Positions 1-7,241 of a stretch of DNA of 28,402 nt are shown here, in pieces (the stretch's first letter is position 1; each line of letters starts with the position of its first letter). Under the pieces are notes generated by a model that saw only the letters and a list, made by a program, of their open reading frames with translations, searched no databases and was not told the DNA's origin. The position numbers were made by a program, and so were the translations under genes. The stretch is from an uncultured Roseiflexaceae bacterium (GTDB lineage: Bacteria > Chloroflexota > Chloroflexia > Chloroflexales > Roseiflexaceae): contig CALJIC010000015.1 of the NCBI GenBank assembly GCA_937974195.1, positions 1 to 28,402 of the forward strand, given 5' to 3'.

Positions 1-22
1 TGCGCGGACCGTAGCCCGTGTT

Positions 23-200
23 AAGGTGACGGGGTGACAAGGTGACAGGGTGACAAGGTGACAGGGTGACACTCTTGGACGCCGGAAACACATCCTGAGC
101 CAAGAGCCATCTTTGTTCCTCACTCACCCCGTCACCTTGTCAGGAAGGTCACCCCGTCACCCCCTCGCCCCGTCACCTTGTCAGGAAGGTCACCCCGTCA
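23..200. repeat. Family A element, copy 1 (GGTGAC octamer arms)
   Basis: Positions 23-70 hold six tandem 8-bp units of the form rrGGTGAC. A core of about 50 bp (71-120) contains GACGCCGGAAAC, and the right arm (about 121-200) carries the reverse-complement GTCACC units. Inside the right arm a 33-bp segment is exactly duplicated (127-159 and 168-200). The same arms-plus-core layout recurs at 10586-10840 and 15740-15869. The element ends just before the gatB promoter. No ORF with convincing protein features lies here. Confidence 0.8.
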
Positions 201-227
201 AGGTACACAAACTGCAGCCCATAGGGA

Positions 228-236
228 TGCTATAAT
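228..236 (+). promoter_or_regulatory. Extended -10 promoter of gatB
   Basis: TGCTATAAT is a perfect extended -10 box, 33 bp before the gatB start codon. No good -35 hexamer is visible at 16-18 bp spacing, as expected for extended -10 promoters. The same nonamer, or a one-base variant, precedes several other genes in the window. Confidence 0.65.
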
Positions 237-268
237 GCGGGTGCTAACGTGCACCACTGAGGAGCCCT

Positions 269-1717
269 ATGGACTACGAGGTGACGATCGGGCTGGAGGT
301 CCACGCCCAGATTCTCACGGCCTCAAAGATGTTCTGCGGCTGCAGCGCCGAGTACGCCAGCGCTCCGCCCAACACCCACGTGTGCCCGGTGTGCCTCGGC
401 CTGCCCGGCGCGCTGCCGGTGATCAACCGCCGCGCCGTCGAGCTGGCGATGCTCACCGGCCTGGCGCTCAACTGCAGCATCCGCAGCGGCAACATCATCA
501 GCCGCAAGAACTACTTCTACGCCGACCTGCCCTCCGGCTACCAGCGCAGCCAGTACGAGGACCCGCTGTGCGTGAACGGCTGGGTCGAGATCGAGGGCGA
601 CGCCGGCCCGAAGCGCATCGGGCTGACGCGCGTCCACATCGAGGAGGACACCGGGAAGCTCACCCACGCCCCGGACGGCTCCGCGCTGGTCGACTACAAC
701 CGCGCGGGCGTGCCGCTGATGGAGATCGTCTCCGAGCCGGACATCGCTTCGCCCGAGGAGGCCCGCCGCTACTTCGAGAAGCTGCGCCAGATCCTGCTCT
801 GGATCGGCGTCAACAGCGGCCGGCTGCAGGAGGGCGCGCTGCGCTGCGACGCCAACGTCTCGGTGCGGCCGCGCGGCCAGAAGAACTACGGCTCGAAGGT
901 CGAGATCAAGAACATCAACTCGTTCCGCTTCGTCGAGCAGGCGCTGGCCTACGAGATCAAGCGCCAGATCGCCGAGCTCGAGGCCGGCCGCCCGATCCCG
1001 CAGTCGACCCGCGGCTGGGACGAGACGAAGGGCGAGACGACGCTCCAGCGCGTCAAGGAGAGCTCGGAGGACTACCGCTACTTCCCCGAGCCGGACATCC
1101 CGCCGCTGCTGATCGGGGAGGAGCTCATCGAGAAGTGCCGGGCGGAGCTGCCCGAGCTGCCGGACGCGAGGCGGGCGCGCTTCATCGCCGAGTACCAGCT
1201 CACGCCCTACGACGCCACGACCCTCACCGCCGAGCGCGGCGTCGCGGACTACTTCGAGGAGACCGTCGCTGCGGTGCGCGGCGTCGGCGCGACGCCCAAG
1301 GACGCGGCGAACTGGACCACCGGCGAGCTGTTCCGCCTGCTGAAGGAGACCGGCGAGAGCCTGGACGAGGTGCGCGGGCGCTTCCCGCCGGCGTACATCG
1401 CCGAGGTGATCGACCTGCTGGCGAAGGGCACGATCACGCGCACCACCGCCAAGGAGGTGTTCGAGATCAGCTTCCGCAGCGGGCAGCCGCCGGCCCAGAT
1501 CGTCGCCGAGCGCGGGCTGGCGGTGATCGGCGCCGGCGATGCGCTCGCGGCGCTGGCGCGCGAGGTGATCGCCGCGAACCCCAAGGCGGTCGCCGAGTAC
1601 CGCGGCGGCAAGCAGACCGCGATCAAGTTCCTGGTCGGCCAGATCATGAAGGCCACTAAGGGGCAGGCGAACCCGCAGGCCGCGCAGGCCGCGCTCGAGG
1701 AGGCGCTCTCCCAGTAA
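269..1717 (+). CDS. gatB: Aspartyl/glutamyl-tRNA(Asn/Gln) amidotransferase subunit B
   Basis: GatB is the kinase/transamidase subunit of the GatCAB complex. It converts Glu-tRNA(Gln) and Asp-tRNA(Asn) into the amidated forms, using ammonia channelled from GatA. The 482-aa length is normal for the family. The N-terminal signature YEVTIGLEVHAQ is followed by four zinc-type cysteines (C23, C25, C39, C42). The family motifs GALRCDANVSVRP and VEIKNINSF lie mid-protein, and a YqeY-like helical tail follows from about residue 330 (ANWTTGELFRLL). The start is supported by GAGGAG six bases upstream. gatA and gatC are not in the window, so the complex is encoded at separate loci or the genes lie outside. 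A 493-aa frame overlapping the gene (178-1659) is a GC-driven shadow. Confidence 0.97.
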   Translation: MDYEVTIGLEVHAQILTASKMFCGCSAEYASAPPNTHVCPVCLGLPGALPVINRRAVELAMLTGLALNCSIRSGNIISRKNYFYADLPSGYQRSQYEDPLCVNGWVEIEGDAGPKRIGLTRVHIEEDTGKLTHAPDGSALVDYNRAGVPLMEIVSEPDIASPEEARRYFEKLRQILLWIGVNSGRLQEGALRCDANVSVRPRGQKNYGSKVEIKNINSFRFVEQALAYEIKRQIAELEAGRPIPQSTRGWDETKGETTLQRVKESSEDYRYFPEPDIPPLLIGEELIEKCRAELPELPDARRARFIAEYQLTPYDATTLTAERGVADYFEETVAAVRGVGATPKDAANWTTGELFRLLKETGESLDEVRGRFPPAYIAEVIDLLAKGTITRTTAKEVFEISFRSGQPPAQIVAERGLAVIGAGDALAALAREVIAANPKAVAEYRGGKQTAIKFLVGQIMKATKGQANPQAAQAALEEALSQ

Positions 1718-1749
1718 ACGCGGCGGCCCCGCGCTCCGATGGTGTGGCT

Positions 1750-1770
1750 CGGGGAGGCGATGCCTCCCCG
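1750..1770. repeat. Family B palindrome (9-bp stem) after gatB
   Basis: CGGGGAGGC and GCCTCCCCG form a 9-bp perfect stem with a GAT loop. The same stem with TTC or GAA loops occurs at 25437-25457 and 25521-25541, so this is a dispersed palindrome. It lies between gatB and the ABC transporter and could weakly terminate or stabilise gatB mRNA. There is no T-run after it. Confidence 0.65.
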
Positions 1771-1808
1771 CGGTCTCTTCTCGCCACGTACAACCTGCAA
1801 CGACGCCT

Positions 1809-2711
1809 ATGCAAGCTGCGATTTTGGCCGAGGAGCTGACCAAGCGCTTCGGCAAGCACACAGCGGTCGACGGGGTGAGCCTCACGGTGCGGCAGGGCGA
1901 GGTCTTCGGCTTCCTGGGCCCGAACGGCGCCGGCAAGACCACGACGATCGGCATGCTGCTCGGCCTCGTCCGCCCATCCTCGGGGCGGGCGGTCGTGCTC
2001 GGGCACGACGTGGCGCGCGAGCCGGAGGCGGCGCTGCGCGGCGTCGGCGCGATGATCGAGGCGCCGGCGTTCTACCCCTACCTCTCCGGCCGCGATAACC
2101 TGCGCGTCCTGGCGCGCTCCGGCGGCGTCGCGGAGAAGCGCGTCGACGAGGTGCTGCGGCTGGTGGAGCTCGGGGGCAGCGCCCGCGAGCGCTTCCGCAC
2201 CTACTCCCAGGGGATGCGCCAGCGGCTGGCGATCGCAGCCGCGCTGCTGCACGAGCCGCAGCTGATCATCCTGGACGAGCCGACGAACGGGCTGGACCCG
2301 GCCGGCCAGCAGGAGATCCGCTCGCTCATCCGCAGCCTCGCGCGGGAGGGCCGCACGATCTTTCTCTCCAGCCACATGCTCCACGAGGTCGAGCAGCTCT
2401 GCGAGCGGGTCGCCATCCTCAAGCAGGGCCGGGTGATCGCCGAGGGCCGGGTGGACGAGCTGCTGCGCCGCGGGCGCGGCGTGCTGGTGCGCGTCGGCGC
2501 CGACCTGGCGCGGGCGGCGGAGGTGCTGCGCGAGGCGCCCTGGGTCTCGGGCGTCGAGGAGCGCGACGGGGCGCTGCTGGTGCGGGCGCCCGTCGAGCGC
2601 GCCGCCGACATCAACGCGCTGCTCACCGCCCGCTCGCTGCCGGTCGCCGAGATCCGCGCCTACGAGGAGCGCCTGGAGGATTTCTTTCTCGAAGTGACCC
2701 GATCCTCGTAA
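1809..2711 (+). CDS. ABC transporter ATP-binding protein (BcrA-like)
   Basis: This is the nucleotide-binding subunit of an ABC-2 type exporter, a family that includes bacitracin and lantibiotic self-resistance pumps. The 300-aa protein has Walker A GPNGAGKT (37-44), signature YSQGMRQR (132-139), Walker B LIILDEP (152-158) and H-loop His189. The Q-loop position reads AMIEAPAFYP, with Glu instead of Gln, which is characteristic of the BcrA/DrrA-like group. The C-terminal 90 residues form the usual regulatory extension. The permease gene starts 25 bp after the stop, so the two are co-transcribed. The exported substrate cannot be told from sequence. No clear Shine-Dalgarno precedes the ATG. Confidence 0.93.
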   Translation: MQAAILAEELTKRFGKHTAVDGVSLTVRQGEVFGFLGPNGAGKTTTIGMLLGLVRPSSGRAVVLGHDVAREPEAALRGVGAMIEAPAFYPYLSGRDNLRVLARSGGVAEKRVDEVLRLVELGGSARERFRTYSQGMRQRLAIAAALLHEPQLIILDEPTNGLDPAGQQEIRSLIRSLAREGRTIFLSSHMLHEVEQLCERVAILKQGRVIAEGRVDELLRRGRGVLVRVGADLARAAEVLREAPWVSGVEERDGALLVRAPVERAADINALLTARSLPVAEIRAYEERLEDFFLEVTRSS

Positions 2712-2736
2712 CGGGCGGCACTACATCCTCTTGCCT

Positions 2737-3615
2737 ATGTGGAACCTGATCCGTGCCGAGTGGCTGAAGCTGACGAGGCGGCCCATCGTCTGGATCCTGC
2801 TGGCGGTCTTCCTCGGCCTGCTCGCCGTCCAGATCCTGACGCAGTTCGCGCTGGTGAGCCTGATCGGCGAGCGCGTGAGCAGCCCGGCGCTCGAGAGTCA
2901 GATCGAGGAGTGGCGCCGGCGGACGGTCTTCCCCGGCCTGTTCGGCGTGGTGTTCAACCACCTGAACGGGCTCGGCGGGATCTTCGCGGTGGTGCTGGCA
3001 GCGGCGGCGATGGGCAGCGAGTATAGCTGGGGCACCCTGCGCACGCAGCTTGCGCGCCAGCCCTCCCGCGGGCGCCTGCTTGTCGCCAAGCTCGTGACGC
3101 TGCTGGCGCTGCTGGTGGTCGCGGCGCTGCTGGCCCTGGCGCTCGGCAGTCTGCTCGGCGGCATGCTCGGCGGCCTGCGCGGCTCAGCGGGCACCGTGAC
3201 GCAGGCCGACCTGCTGCAGCTCCCGCTCGCCCTGCTGCGCGCCCTGTATGTGCTGCTGCCGTACGTGCTGCTGACCCTCTGCCTGACGGTGCTCGGGCGC
3301 TCGCTGCTGGTCGGGCTCGCCGGCGGGCTGCTCTACCTGGTCTTCGAGGTCGGCCTGGGCGCGCTGGCGCTGTTCCAGGTGCTCGGCGGCGTCTGGCAGC
3401 TGATCTACAGCCTGACCCCCGGCCAGAACATCAACACCCTGGCGCTGATGAACAGCCACGCCTTCGGGCTCTCCCCCGAGAACGTCACAACCATGGACCT
3501 CTCGACGCTGCCCTCGCCGCTCCAGGCCACCCTGGTGATCGCCGTCTACTGCGCGCTGTTCCTCGCCACCGCGCTGTACGAGCTGCGCCGCCGCGACGTG
3601 TTCGGGCCGTCGTGA
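2737..3615 (+). CDS. ABC-2 type transporter permease
   Basis: This is the membrane partner of the preceding ATPase. The 292-aa protein starts with the amphipathic MWNLIRAEWLKLTRR typical of ABC-2 permeases. It has about six hydrophobic segments, near residues 17-40, 78-94, 116-145, 160-187, 190-216 and 262-281. Between the second and third is the family motif WGTLRTQLARQPSRGRLL. I chose ATG at 2737; an in-frame TTG two codons upstream (2731) is possible, and neither has a strong ribosome-binding site. The stop lies 10 bp from the convergent end of the next gene. Substrate is unknown; lipid, peptide or drug export are all consistent with the family. Confidence 0.9.
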   Translation: MWNLIRAEWLKLTRRPIVWILLAVFLGLLAVQILTQFALVSLIGERVSSPALESQIEEWRRRTVFPGLFGVVFNHLNGLGGIFAVVLAAAAMGSEYSWGTLRTQLARQPSRGRLLVAKLVTLLALLVVAALLALALGSLLGGMLGGLRGSAGTVTQADLLQLPLALLRALYVLLPYVLLTLCLTVLGRSLLVGLAGGLLYLVFEVGLGALALFQVLGGVWQLIYSLTPGQNINTLALMNSHAFGLSPENVTTMDLSTLPSPLQATLVIAVYCALFLATALYELRRRDVFGPS

Positions 3616-3625
3616 CCCCGCGCAG

Positions 3626-4519
3626 CTAGCGCGGCTCGGCCAGGATCACGATCGGCAGCGGGCCGAAGGACTCGATCTGCTCCTGCAGCGGGCCGGCGCT
3701 CAGGTAGAGCCCGGTCGAAGAGCCGCCGTCCAGGTTCAGCGCGCGGTCGATCTCCAGGTCGGCGCCGGCCAGCCACTCCGCAAGCTCGCGCAGCGAGAAG
3801 CCGCTGGTCGGGCTGACGATGAACAGCACCCGGCCGGAGCGATCGATCGCGACCGCGGTGCGCCGCGCGCGCTGGCCGTTGTCCTCGACCTGCGCGGCGG
3901 ACCCGCCGGGGAAGACGAGCATGGGGAAGGACTGCACCGCCTGCGCGAGCGGCACGGACGGGTCGTAGGGCACGTCGCGCAGCGGCCACAGCGTGACCTC
4001 GTCGCCCGGCGACACGGCGAGCATGCCGCCGAACCCCTCGTAGCTGCTGCCGCTCACGACGCCGTCGCTGATCACGAGCGCGGTGGCGGCGTACTCGGGG
4101 GTGAAGAAGGCGCCGTTGATGGCCAGCAGCGGCCGGCGCAGCTCGAACCAGCTGGCGATCGAGCGCGGCTCCTGCGGGCTGTACGCGACGCGCAGCCGCA
4201 CCTGGCTCGGATCCAGCCGGACGATGACCACCGGGAAGGGCAGGCGCCCGTCGCCCGGATCGACCTGCAGGCGCCGCAGCTCGATGCCCGAGTCGCCTGG
4301 CATCCAGCCGGTGTCCGGCGGGCTGTGCTCCTGGTCGGGGGTGGTGTCCTGGGTGGGATCGTCCGCGGGGGCGGGCGAGACGAGCGCGGCGGTCGGCAGC
4401 AGCGTCGGGACGGTGCGAGTCTCGCGCGGCGTGCTCGCCTCGGAGGCGCAGGAGACCACGAGCGCGGCGGCGATCAGCAGCAGGATGTGGCAATACCTGA
4501 TGGCCCGCCGTTGCGTCAT
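3626..4519 (-). CDS. Phosphodiester glycosidase (NAGPA) family lipoprotein
   Basis: This is a 297-aa exported protein. The N-terminus has positive residues, a hydrophobic run and a lipobox-like LVVSC with Cys24, so it is probably lipid-anchored on the outer face of the membrane. A low-complexity Pro/Thr/Asp linker (about 28-75) leads to a domain with the hallmarks of the NAGPA/phosphodiester glycosidase family (PF09992): NGAFF (135-139), RRTAVAID (219-226) and NLDGGSSTG (262-270). Family members cleave GlcNAc-phosphodiester bonds, including in exopolysaccharide or cell-wall substrates. The actual substrate here is not inferable. It is monocistronic and convergent with the ABC operon, with an extended -10 box 38-46 bp upstream of its start codon. 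Confidence 0.85.
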   Translation of the reverse strand: MTQRRAIRYCHILLLIAAALVVSCASEASTPRETRTVPTLLPTAALVSPAPADDPTQDTTPDQEHSPPDTGWMPGDSGIELRRLQVDPGDGRLPFPVVIVRLDPSQVRLRVAYSPQEPRSIASWFELRRPLLAINGAFFTPEYAATALVISDGVVSGSSYEGFGGMLAVSPGDEVTLWPLRDVPYDPSVPLAQAVQSFPMLVFPGGSAAQVEDNGQRARRTAVAIDRSGRVLFIVSPTSGFSLRELAEWLAGADLEIDRALNLDGGSSTGLYLSAGPLQEQIESFGPLPIVILAEPR

Positions 4520-4556
4520 GCGTCAGATACCGCGCGGTCGGCTTCTCACCCCGGCG

Positions 4557-4565
4557 ATTATACCA
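4557..4565 (-). promoter_or_regulatory. Extended -10 promoter of the NAGPA-family lipoprotein
   Basis: On the minus strand the sequence reads TGGTATAAT, a perfect extended -10 element, ending 38 bp before the ATG. No convincing -35 box is seen. Confidence 0.6.
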
Positions 4566-4616
4566 CGGCAGGAAAGCCCGCCCGGCGGCCCTCCGCTGCG
4601 GTACGACGTACGCAGC

Positions 4617-4842
4617 CGTGCCGCCTCAAACGCCTCTTGGGCTGCTTCCCGCAGAGAGATATAGAAGGCGAGCGATCACGCTCCTCATTTCCGCCGCTCT
4701 CGCGGGCCGAGAGGTGCGGCCGTGGCGCCATCCCCCGTACGGGAAGGCGTGCCGCCTCAAACGCCTCTTGGGCTGCTTCCCGCAGAGAGATATAGAAGGC
4801 GAGCGATCACGCTCCTCATTTCCGCCGCTCTCGCGGGCCGAG
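4617..4842. repeat. Exact 95-bp direct repeat, 131-bp period
   Basis: Positions 4617-4711 and 4748-4842 are identical over 95 bp, separated by 36 bp of different sequence. The repeated unit contains CCGCCGCTCTCGCGGGCC-type family B sequence at its right end. Frames open through this stretch translate into repetitive Arg/Pro-rich peptide with no domain, so I treat it as non-coding. Together with 4520-4616 and 4843-4937 it fills the gap between two minus-strand genes. Confidence 0.9.
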
Positions 4843-4872
4843 CGGTGTGGAGAGGTTCCCGCAGAAGCGATG

Positions 4873-4915
4873 TTCCGCCGCTCTGCAGCGACTGTGTGCC
4901 CGCAGAGCGGCGGAG
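4873..4915. repeat. Family B hairpin downstream of the Sak4-like gene
   Basis: A 12-bp GC-rich stem (4875-4886 with 4902-4913, CCGCCGCTCTGC and its complement) encloses a 15-nt loop. It is a diverged copy of the perfect 20-bp hairpin at 25551-25593. It lies 22 bp beyond the stop codon of the minus-strand ATPase gene and might act as a transcript end, but no U-run follows. Confidence 0.7.
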
Positions 4916-4937
4916 GAATATGTGAGCGCCGGCGGCC

Positions 4938-5960
4938 TCAGGCCGACATAACCGAGGCGCTGTCCTGGCGGGCGCGGTCCCGCACCGCCTCAGCAGCCGC
5001 GATCCAGCCCTCGACGGTCGTCGGGCGCGGGGCGCGGCTCTGGAGAAAGCGCTGCACGGCGGCCCAGTTGTCCCCGCCGATCACCTCGGAGTACCGCGCG
5101 AAGAAGCGCTGCTCCGCCTCGGCCGGGTCGCGCGGGGGCTGGTGCGTGCTCGCGGCGCTGCGGGCCGGCGCTGGCTGCGGCGCCTCCGCGTCGGCCTCGG
5201 TATCCTCGGCATCCTGGGCGGGCGCGGGGGCGGCGGCGCGGGTGGCCTCGGCGCTCTTGCGCTTCGACTTCGCCTCGTCGGGTACCTGGTCCGGGTAGAG
5301 GGTCGCGAGGATGGCCGGGTAGCGCTTGTTGAGCTTGAGGTGCGCCGGCCGCGGCGGCTTGATGATCGGCGTGATCACCCGATCCTCGCCCTCGCGCTCG
5401 ACGAGCAGGATCGCGTCGGCCTCGTAGGTGATCTGCTCGTCGGCCAGCACGCGCAGCCCCTCGTCGTGCAGGCTGCCGTCCTCCTGCCCGCGGTACTTGC
5501 GCGCCAGGTGGCCGATGATAATGACGTGGAAGCCGGCCTGCTTGAGCTCCGTCAGGCCCGTGTAGACCGCCTGCATGTTGCGGTTGACCGAGGCGTGCTC
5601 ATCGTAGTGGATGCTCGTCTTGCGGTCCGTCTCGGCGCCGGCGCGCCGGGTGGCGTAGGCGCGCATGGCCTGGAAGACCTTGGAGATCGAGTCGAGCACG
5701 ACGGTGTCGCCCGGCTTGCCGATCCTGCGGATCTCCTCCATCGCCTCCGTCAGCTGGCGAAGCGAGAGCGTCTGCAACACCTGAATGCGGCGATGGATGC
5801 CCGGCTTGCCCGCCAGATTCTGCGACGCGCCTTCGGTGTCCAGCACCCACAGCGTGCCGCTCCGGCGCGCGCTGCTTGCCAGGTGCGACTTGCCGGCGCC
5901 GGCCTGCCCCGTCAGAATGTAGAGGCTGCCGGTCTGCAGCTCGTCCAACCGCTGGAACAT
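4938..5960 (-). CDS. RecA-fold ATPase of the AAA_24 / Sak4-like phage family
   Basis: This is a 340-aa P-loop ATPase. Walker A is GQAGAGKS (18-25), Walker B is DTVVLDSI ending at about residue 92 with Asp90, and VIIIGHLARKY (146-156) supplies the sensor-like His151. This compact RecA core resembles phage 'nucleotide-binding' proteins of the AAA_24 type, including Sak4 single-strand annealing and recombination proteins. The core ends near residue 225. A low-complexity Ala/Pro/Glu linker (about 228-280) and a helical tail (about 285-335) follow. The start is fixed by AGGAGG at ideal spacing. No phage structural genes, SSB or exonuclease are adjacent, so it is an orphan. Role in DNA repair or recombination is inferred from family only. 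Confidence 0.75.
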   Translation of the reverse strand: MFQRLDELQTGSLYILTGQAGAGKSHLASSARRSGTLWVLDTEGASQNLAGKPGIHRRIQVLQTLSLRQLTEAMEEIRRIGKPGDTVVLDSISKVFQAMRAYATRRAGAETDRKTSIHYDEHASVNRNMQAVYTGLTELKQAGFHVIIIGHLARKYRGQEDGSLHDEGLRVLADEQITYEADAILLVEREGEDRVITPIIKPPRPAHLKLNKRYPAILATLYPDQVPDEAKSKRKSAEATRAAAPAPAQDAEDTEADAEAPQPAPARSAASTHQPPRDPAEAEQRFFARYSEVIGGDNWAAVQRFLQSRAPRPTTVEGWIAAAEAVRDRARQDSASVMSA

Positions 5961-6050
5961 GGCTTTCCTCCTCTTGTGGTGCGAGCCACGCGCATCTCTT
6001 ACCGATATGCCTGTGCGCCAGGTACTGCCGCGGCGCGTAGCTCAAGTCGG

Positions 6051-6079
6051 AGTATAGCACAGACGTTCGAGTATGTAAA
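6051..6079 (-). promoter_or_regulatory. Strong promoter of the Sak4-like ATPase gene
   Basis: On the minus strand TTTACA (6079-6074) and TATACT (6056-6051) are separated by exactly 17 bp, and the -10 is extended by TGC. The start codon lies about 90 bp downstream. The spacer carries CGAACGTCTGTGC (6069-6057), one mismatch from the CGAAC-N4-GTTC SOS-box pattern of Gram-positive LexA; this is suggestive only. Confidence 0.7.
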
Positions 6080-6162
6080 GCATTTGTTCTACTTTTTCTC
6101 CCGAACATGTGCAATGCTGCTCGGGCTGCGCCCCGCATTCCGGCGGCCTCGCGCGCACGCCG

Positions 6163-6171
6163 TGCTACAAT
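6163..6171 (+). promoter_or_regulatory. Extended -10 promoter of the 70-aa zinc protein
   Basis: TGCTACAAT is one base from the TGCTATAAT nonamer seen at other genes here. It lies 20 bp before the ATG. The -35 region is not recognisable. Confidence 0.5.
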
Positions 6172-6191
6172 GCGCAAAAAGGAGCTTCCAG

Positions 6192-6404
6192 ATGAACTGC
6201 TGGCACTGCGAGCGCCCTGCCCACGGGGCGTGTATCTTCTGTGGGCGCGGGGTGTGTAAGGAGCACGCCCGCGAGATGCCGCACATCGTCGCCCTGTACC
6301 GCGATGGCCGCGGCGCGCACAAGGCGATCGTCACGGCGCGGGCGCTCTTCTGCGGCCTGTGTGAGCCGCGCGAGGATCCGGTGGAGATCCCGGAGCTGAA
6401 GTGA
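6192..6404 (+). CDS. Small zinc-binding protein (DUF2180-like)
   Basis: This 70-aa protein begins MNCWHCERPAHGACIFCG and carries CxxC pairs at C3/C6 and C14/C17. A further Cys-x2-His (CKEH) follows, and a late CGLC pair lies near residue 53. The pattern suggests two zinc sites of B-box or treble-clef type and resembles the small DUF2180 family. Function is unknown. AAGGAG eight bases upstream fixes the ATG; a longer frame opening at 5142 has no coding support. The last 74 bp overlap the 3' end of the convergent CtaG-like gene. The similarity to the N-terminal zinc finger of the membrane protein at 19382-20335 is only general. Confidence 0.75.
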   Translation: MNCWHCERPAHGACIFCGRGVCKEHAREMPHIVALYRDGRGAHKAIVTARALFCGLCEPREDPVEIPELK

Positions 6405-7197
6405 GCTGGGGCGCGGACGGCCGCCCGGGGAGTCGCCCACGCGCCGCGTACCAGCCGCCGAACAGCGCAACCGCGAGCAGCAGCTCGGCCGCGTCGCCGC
6501 CGTAGTACATCAGCTGCGCCCCCGCGCGGATCGCCTCCGCATCGTGCGGGGTGCCGCGCGGCCAGAGGTAGGCGTACATGAGCTTGCCGAGCGCGGCGTG
6601 CGCGGCGATCGAGAGGAACAGGGCCGCGAGCCGGGCGCGCATGCTCGGGCGGCGCGGGAGCGGGTCCGCACCGACAACGACCGCGGCGAACAGATACCCG
6701 GCCGCCAGGAAGTGAACATTCACCAGGCGGTGGAGGCCCGGGCTCGCCAGCACCGCGGCGTAGAGCGGCGTGAGATACAGCAGGTACATCCCGCCGGTGC
6801 TGAGCAGCAGCGCGCAGGCGGGGTGGCTCAGCCAGTGCGCCGGGCGGCTGCGGAGGAGCGCGACGATGCGCCGGCTGGCCCTCGCGGGCAGCGTGCGCAG
6901 CGCGAGCGTCACCGGGGCGGCGAGCACGAGCGCCAGCGGCGCGAACATGCCGATCAGCAGGTGCTGGACGACGTGGCCGCGGAAGTCGTGGTGCGCGAGG
7001 TGCGCCACAGGCGGCGAGAGCGCCAGCGCAACGAGGCCCACCCCCACGGCGAAGCTTCCGGTCCGCCAGTGGCTCCAGCGGCGCATCGGGCGGCGCTGCC
7101 AGCCCGCGGCGGCGGCGTAGAGCGCGACCGCCGCGGCCGCGATCAGCAGTATCGGGCCTGCGGAAGCGGCGCCGGCGTCTGAGTGGTGTCCCGGCAT
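6331..7197 (-). CDS. ctaG: Cytochrome c oxidase assembly factor CtaG (caa3 type)
   Basis: This is a 288-aa polytopic membrane protein of the Caa3_CtaG family (PF09678), needed for assembly of the copper site of caa3-type terminal oxidases in Bacillus. Seven or so hydrophobic segments are visible. The family hallmarks VVQHLLIGMFAPLALVLAAP and LHRLVNVHFLAAGYLF carry conserved histidines, and ALGKLMYAY follows late. The ATG at 7197 is preceded by AGGAG at a somewhat long spacing. The C-terminal 25 residues are Pro/Arg-rich and overlap the convergent zinc-protein gene. The DUF2243 gene lies 44 bp upstream on the same strand, a common pairing. The oxidase itself is not in the window. Confidence 0.85.
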   Translation of the reverse strand: MPGHHSDAGAASAGPILLIAAAAVALYAAAAGWQRRPMRRWSHWRTGSFAVGVGLVALALSPPVAHLAHHDFRGHVVQHLLIGMFAPLALVLAAPVTLALRTLPARASRRIVALLRSRPAHWLSHPACALLLSTGGMYLLYLTPLYAAVLASPGLHRLVNVHFLAAGYLFAAVVVGADPLPRRPSMRARLAALFLSIAAHAALGKLMYAYLWPRGTPHDAEAIRAGAQLMYYGGDAAELLLAVALFGGWYAARGRLPGRPSAPQLTSAPGSPPDPRAAHTGRRRAPAP

Positions 7198-7241
7198 CGC
7201 GAGAGCTGCTCCTGTTCGGTGGGCGCGCCGCGCAATCCCTG

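Noticed and set aside
4325..5298. Plus-strand open frames through the repeats around 4325-5298
   Set aside because: The translation repeats the same Arg/Leu-rich peptide because of the 95-bp DNA duplication and runs antisense into the ATPase gene. No start signals or domain.
4938..5960. Prophage remnant around the Sak4-like ATPase
   Set aside because: Flanking genes are cellular (NAGPA lipoprotein, zinc protein, CtaG), base composition does not change, and no attachment site, integrase or structural gene is seen.
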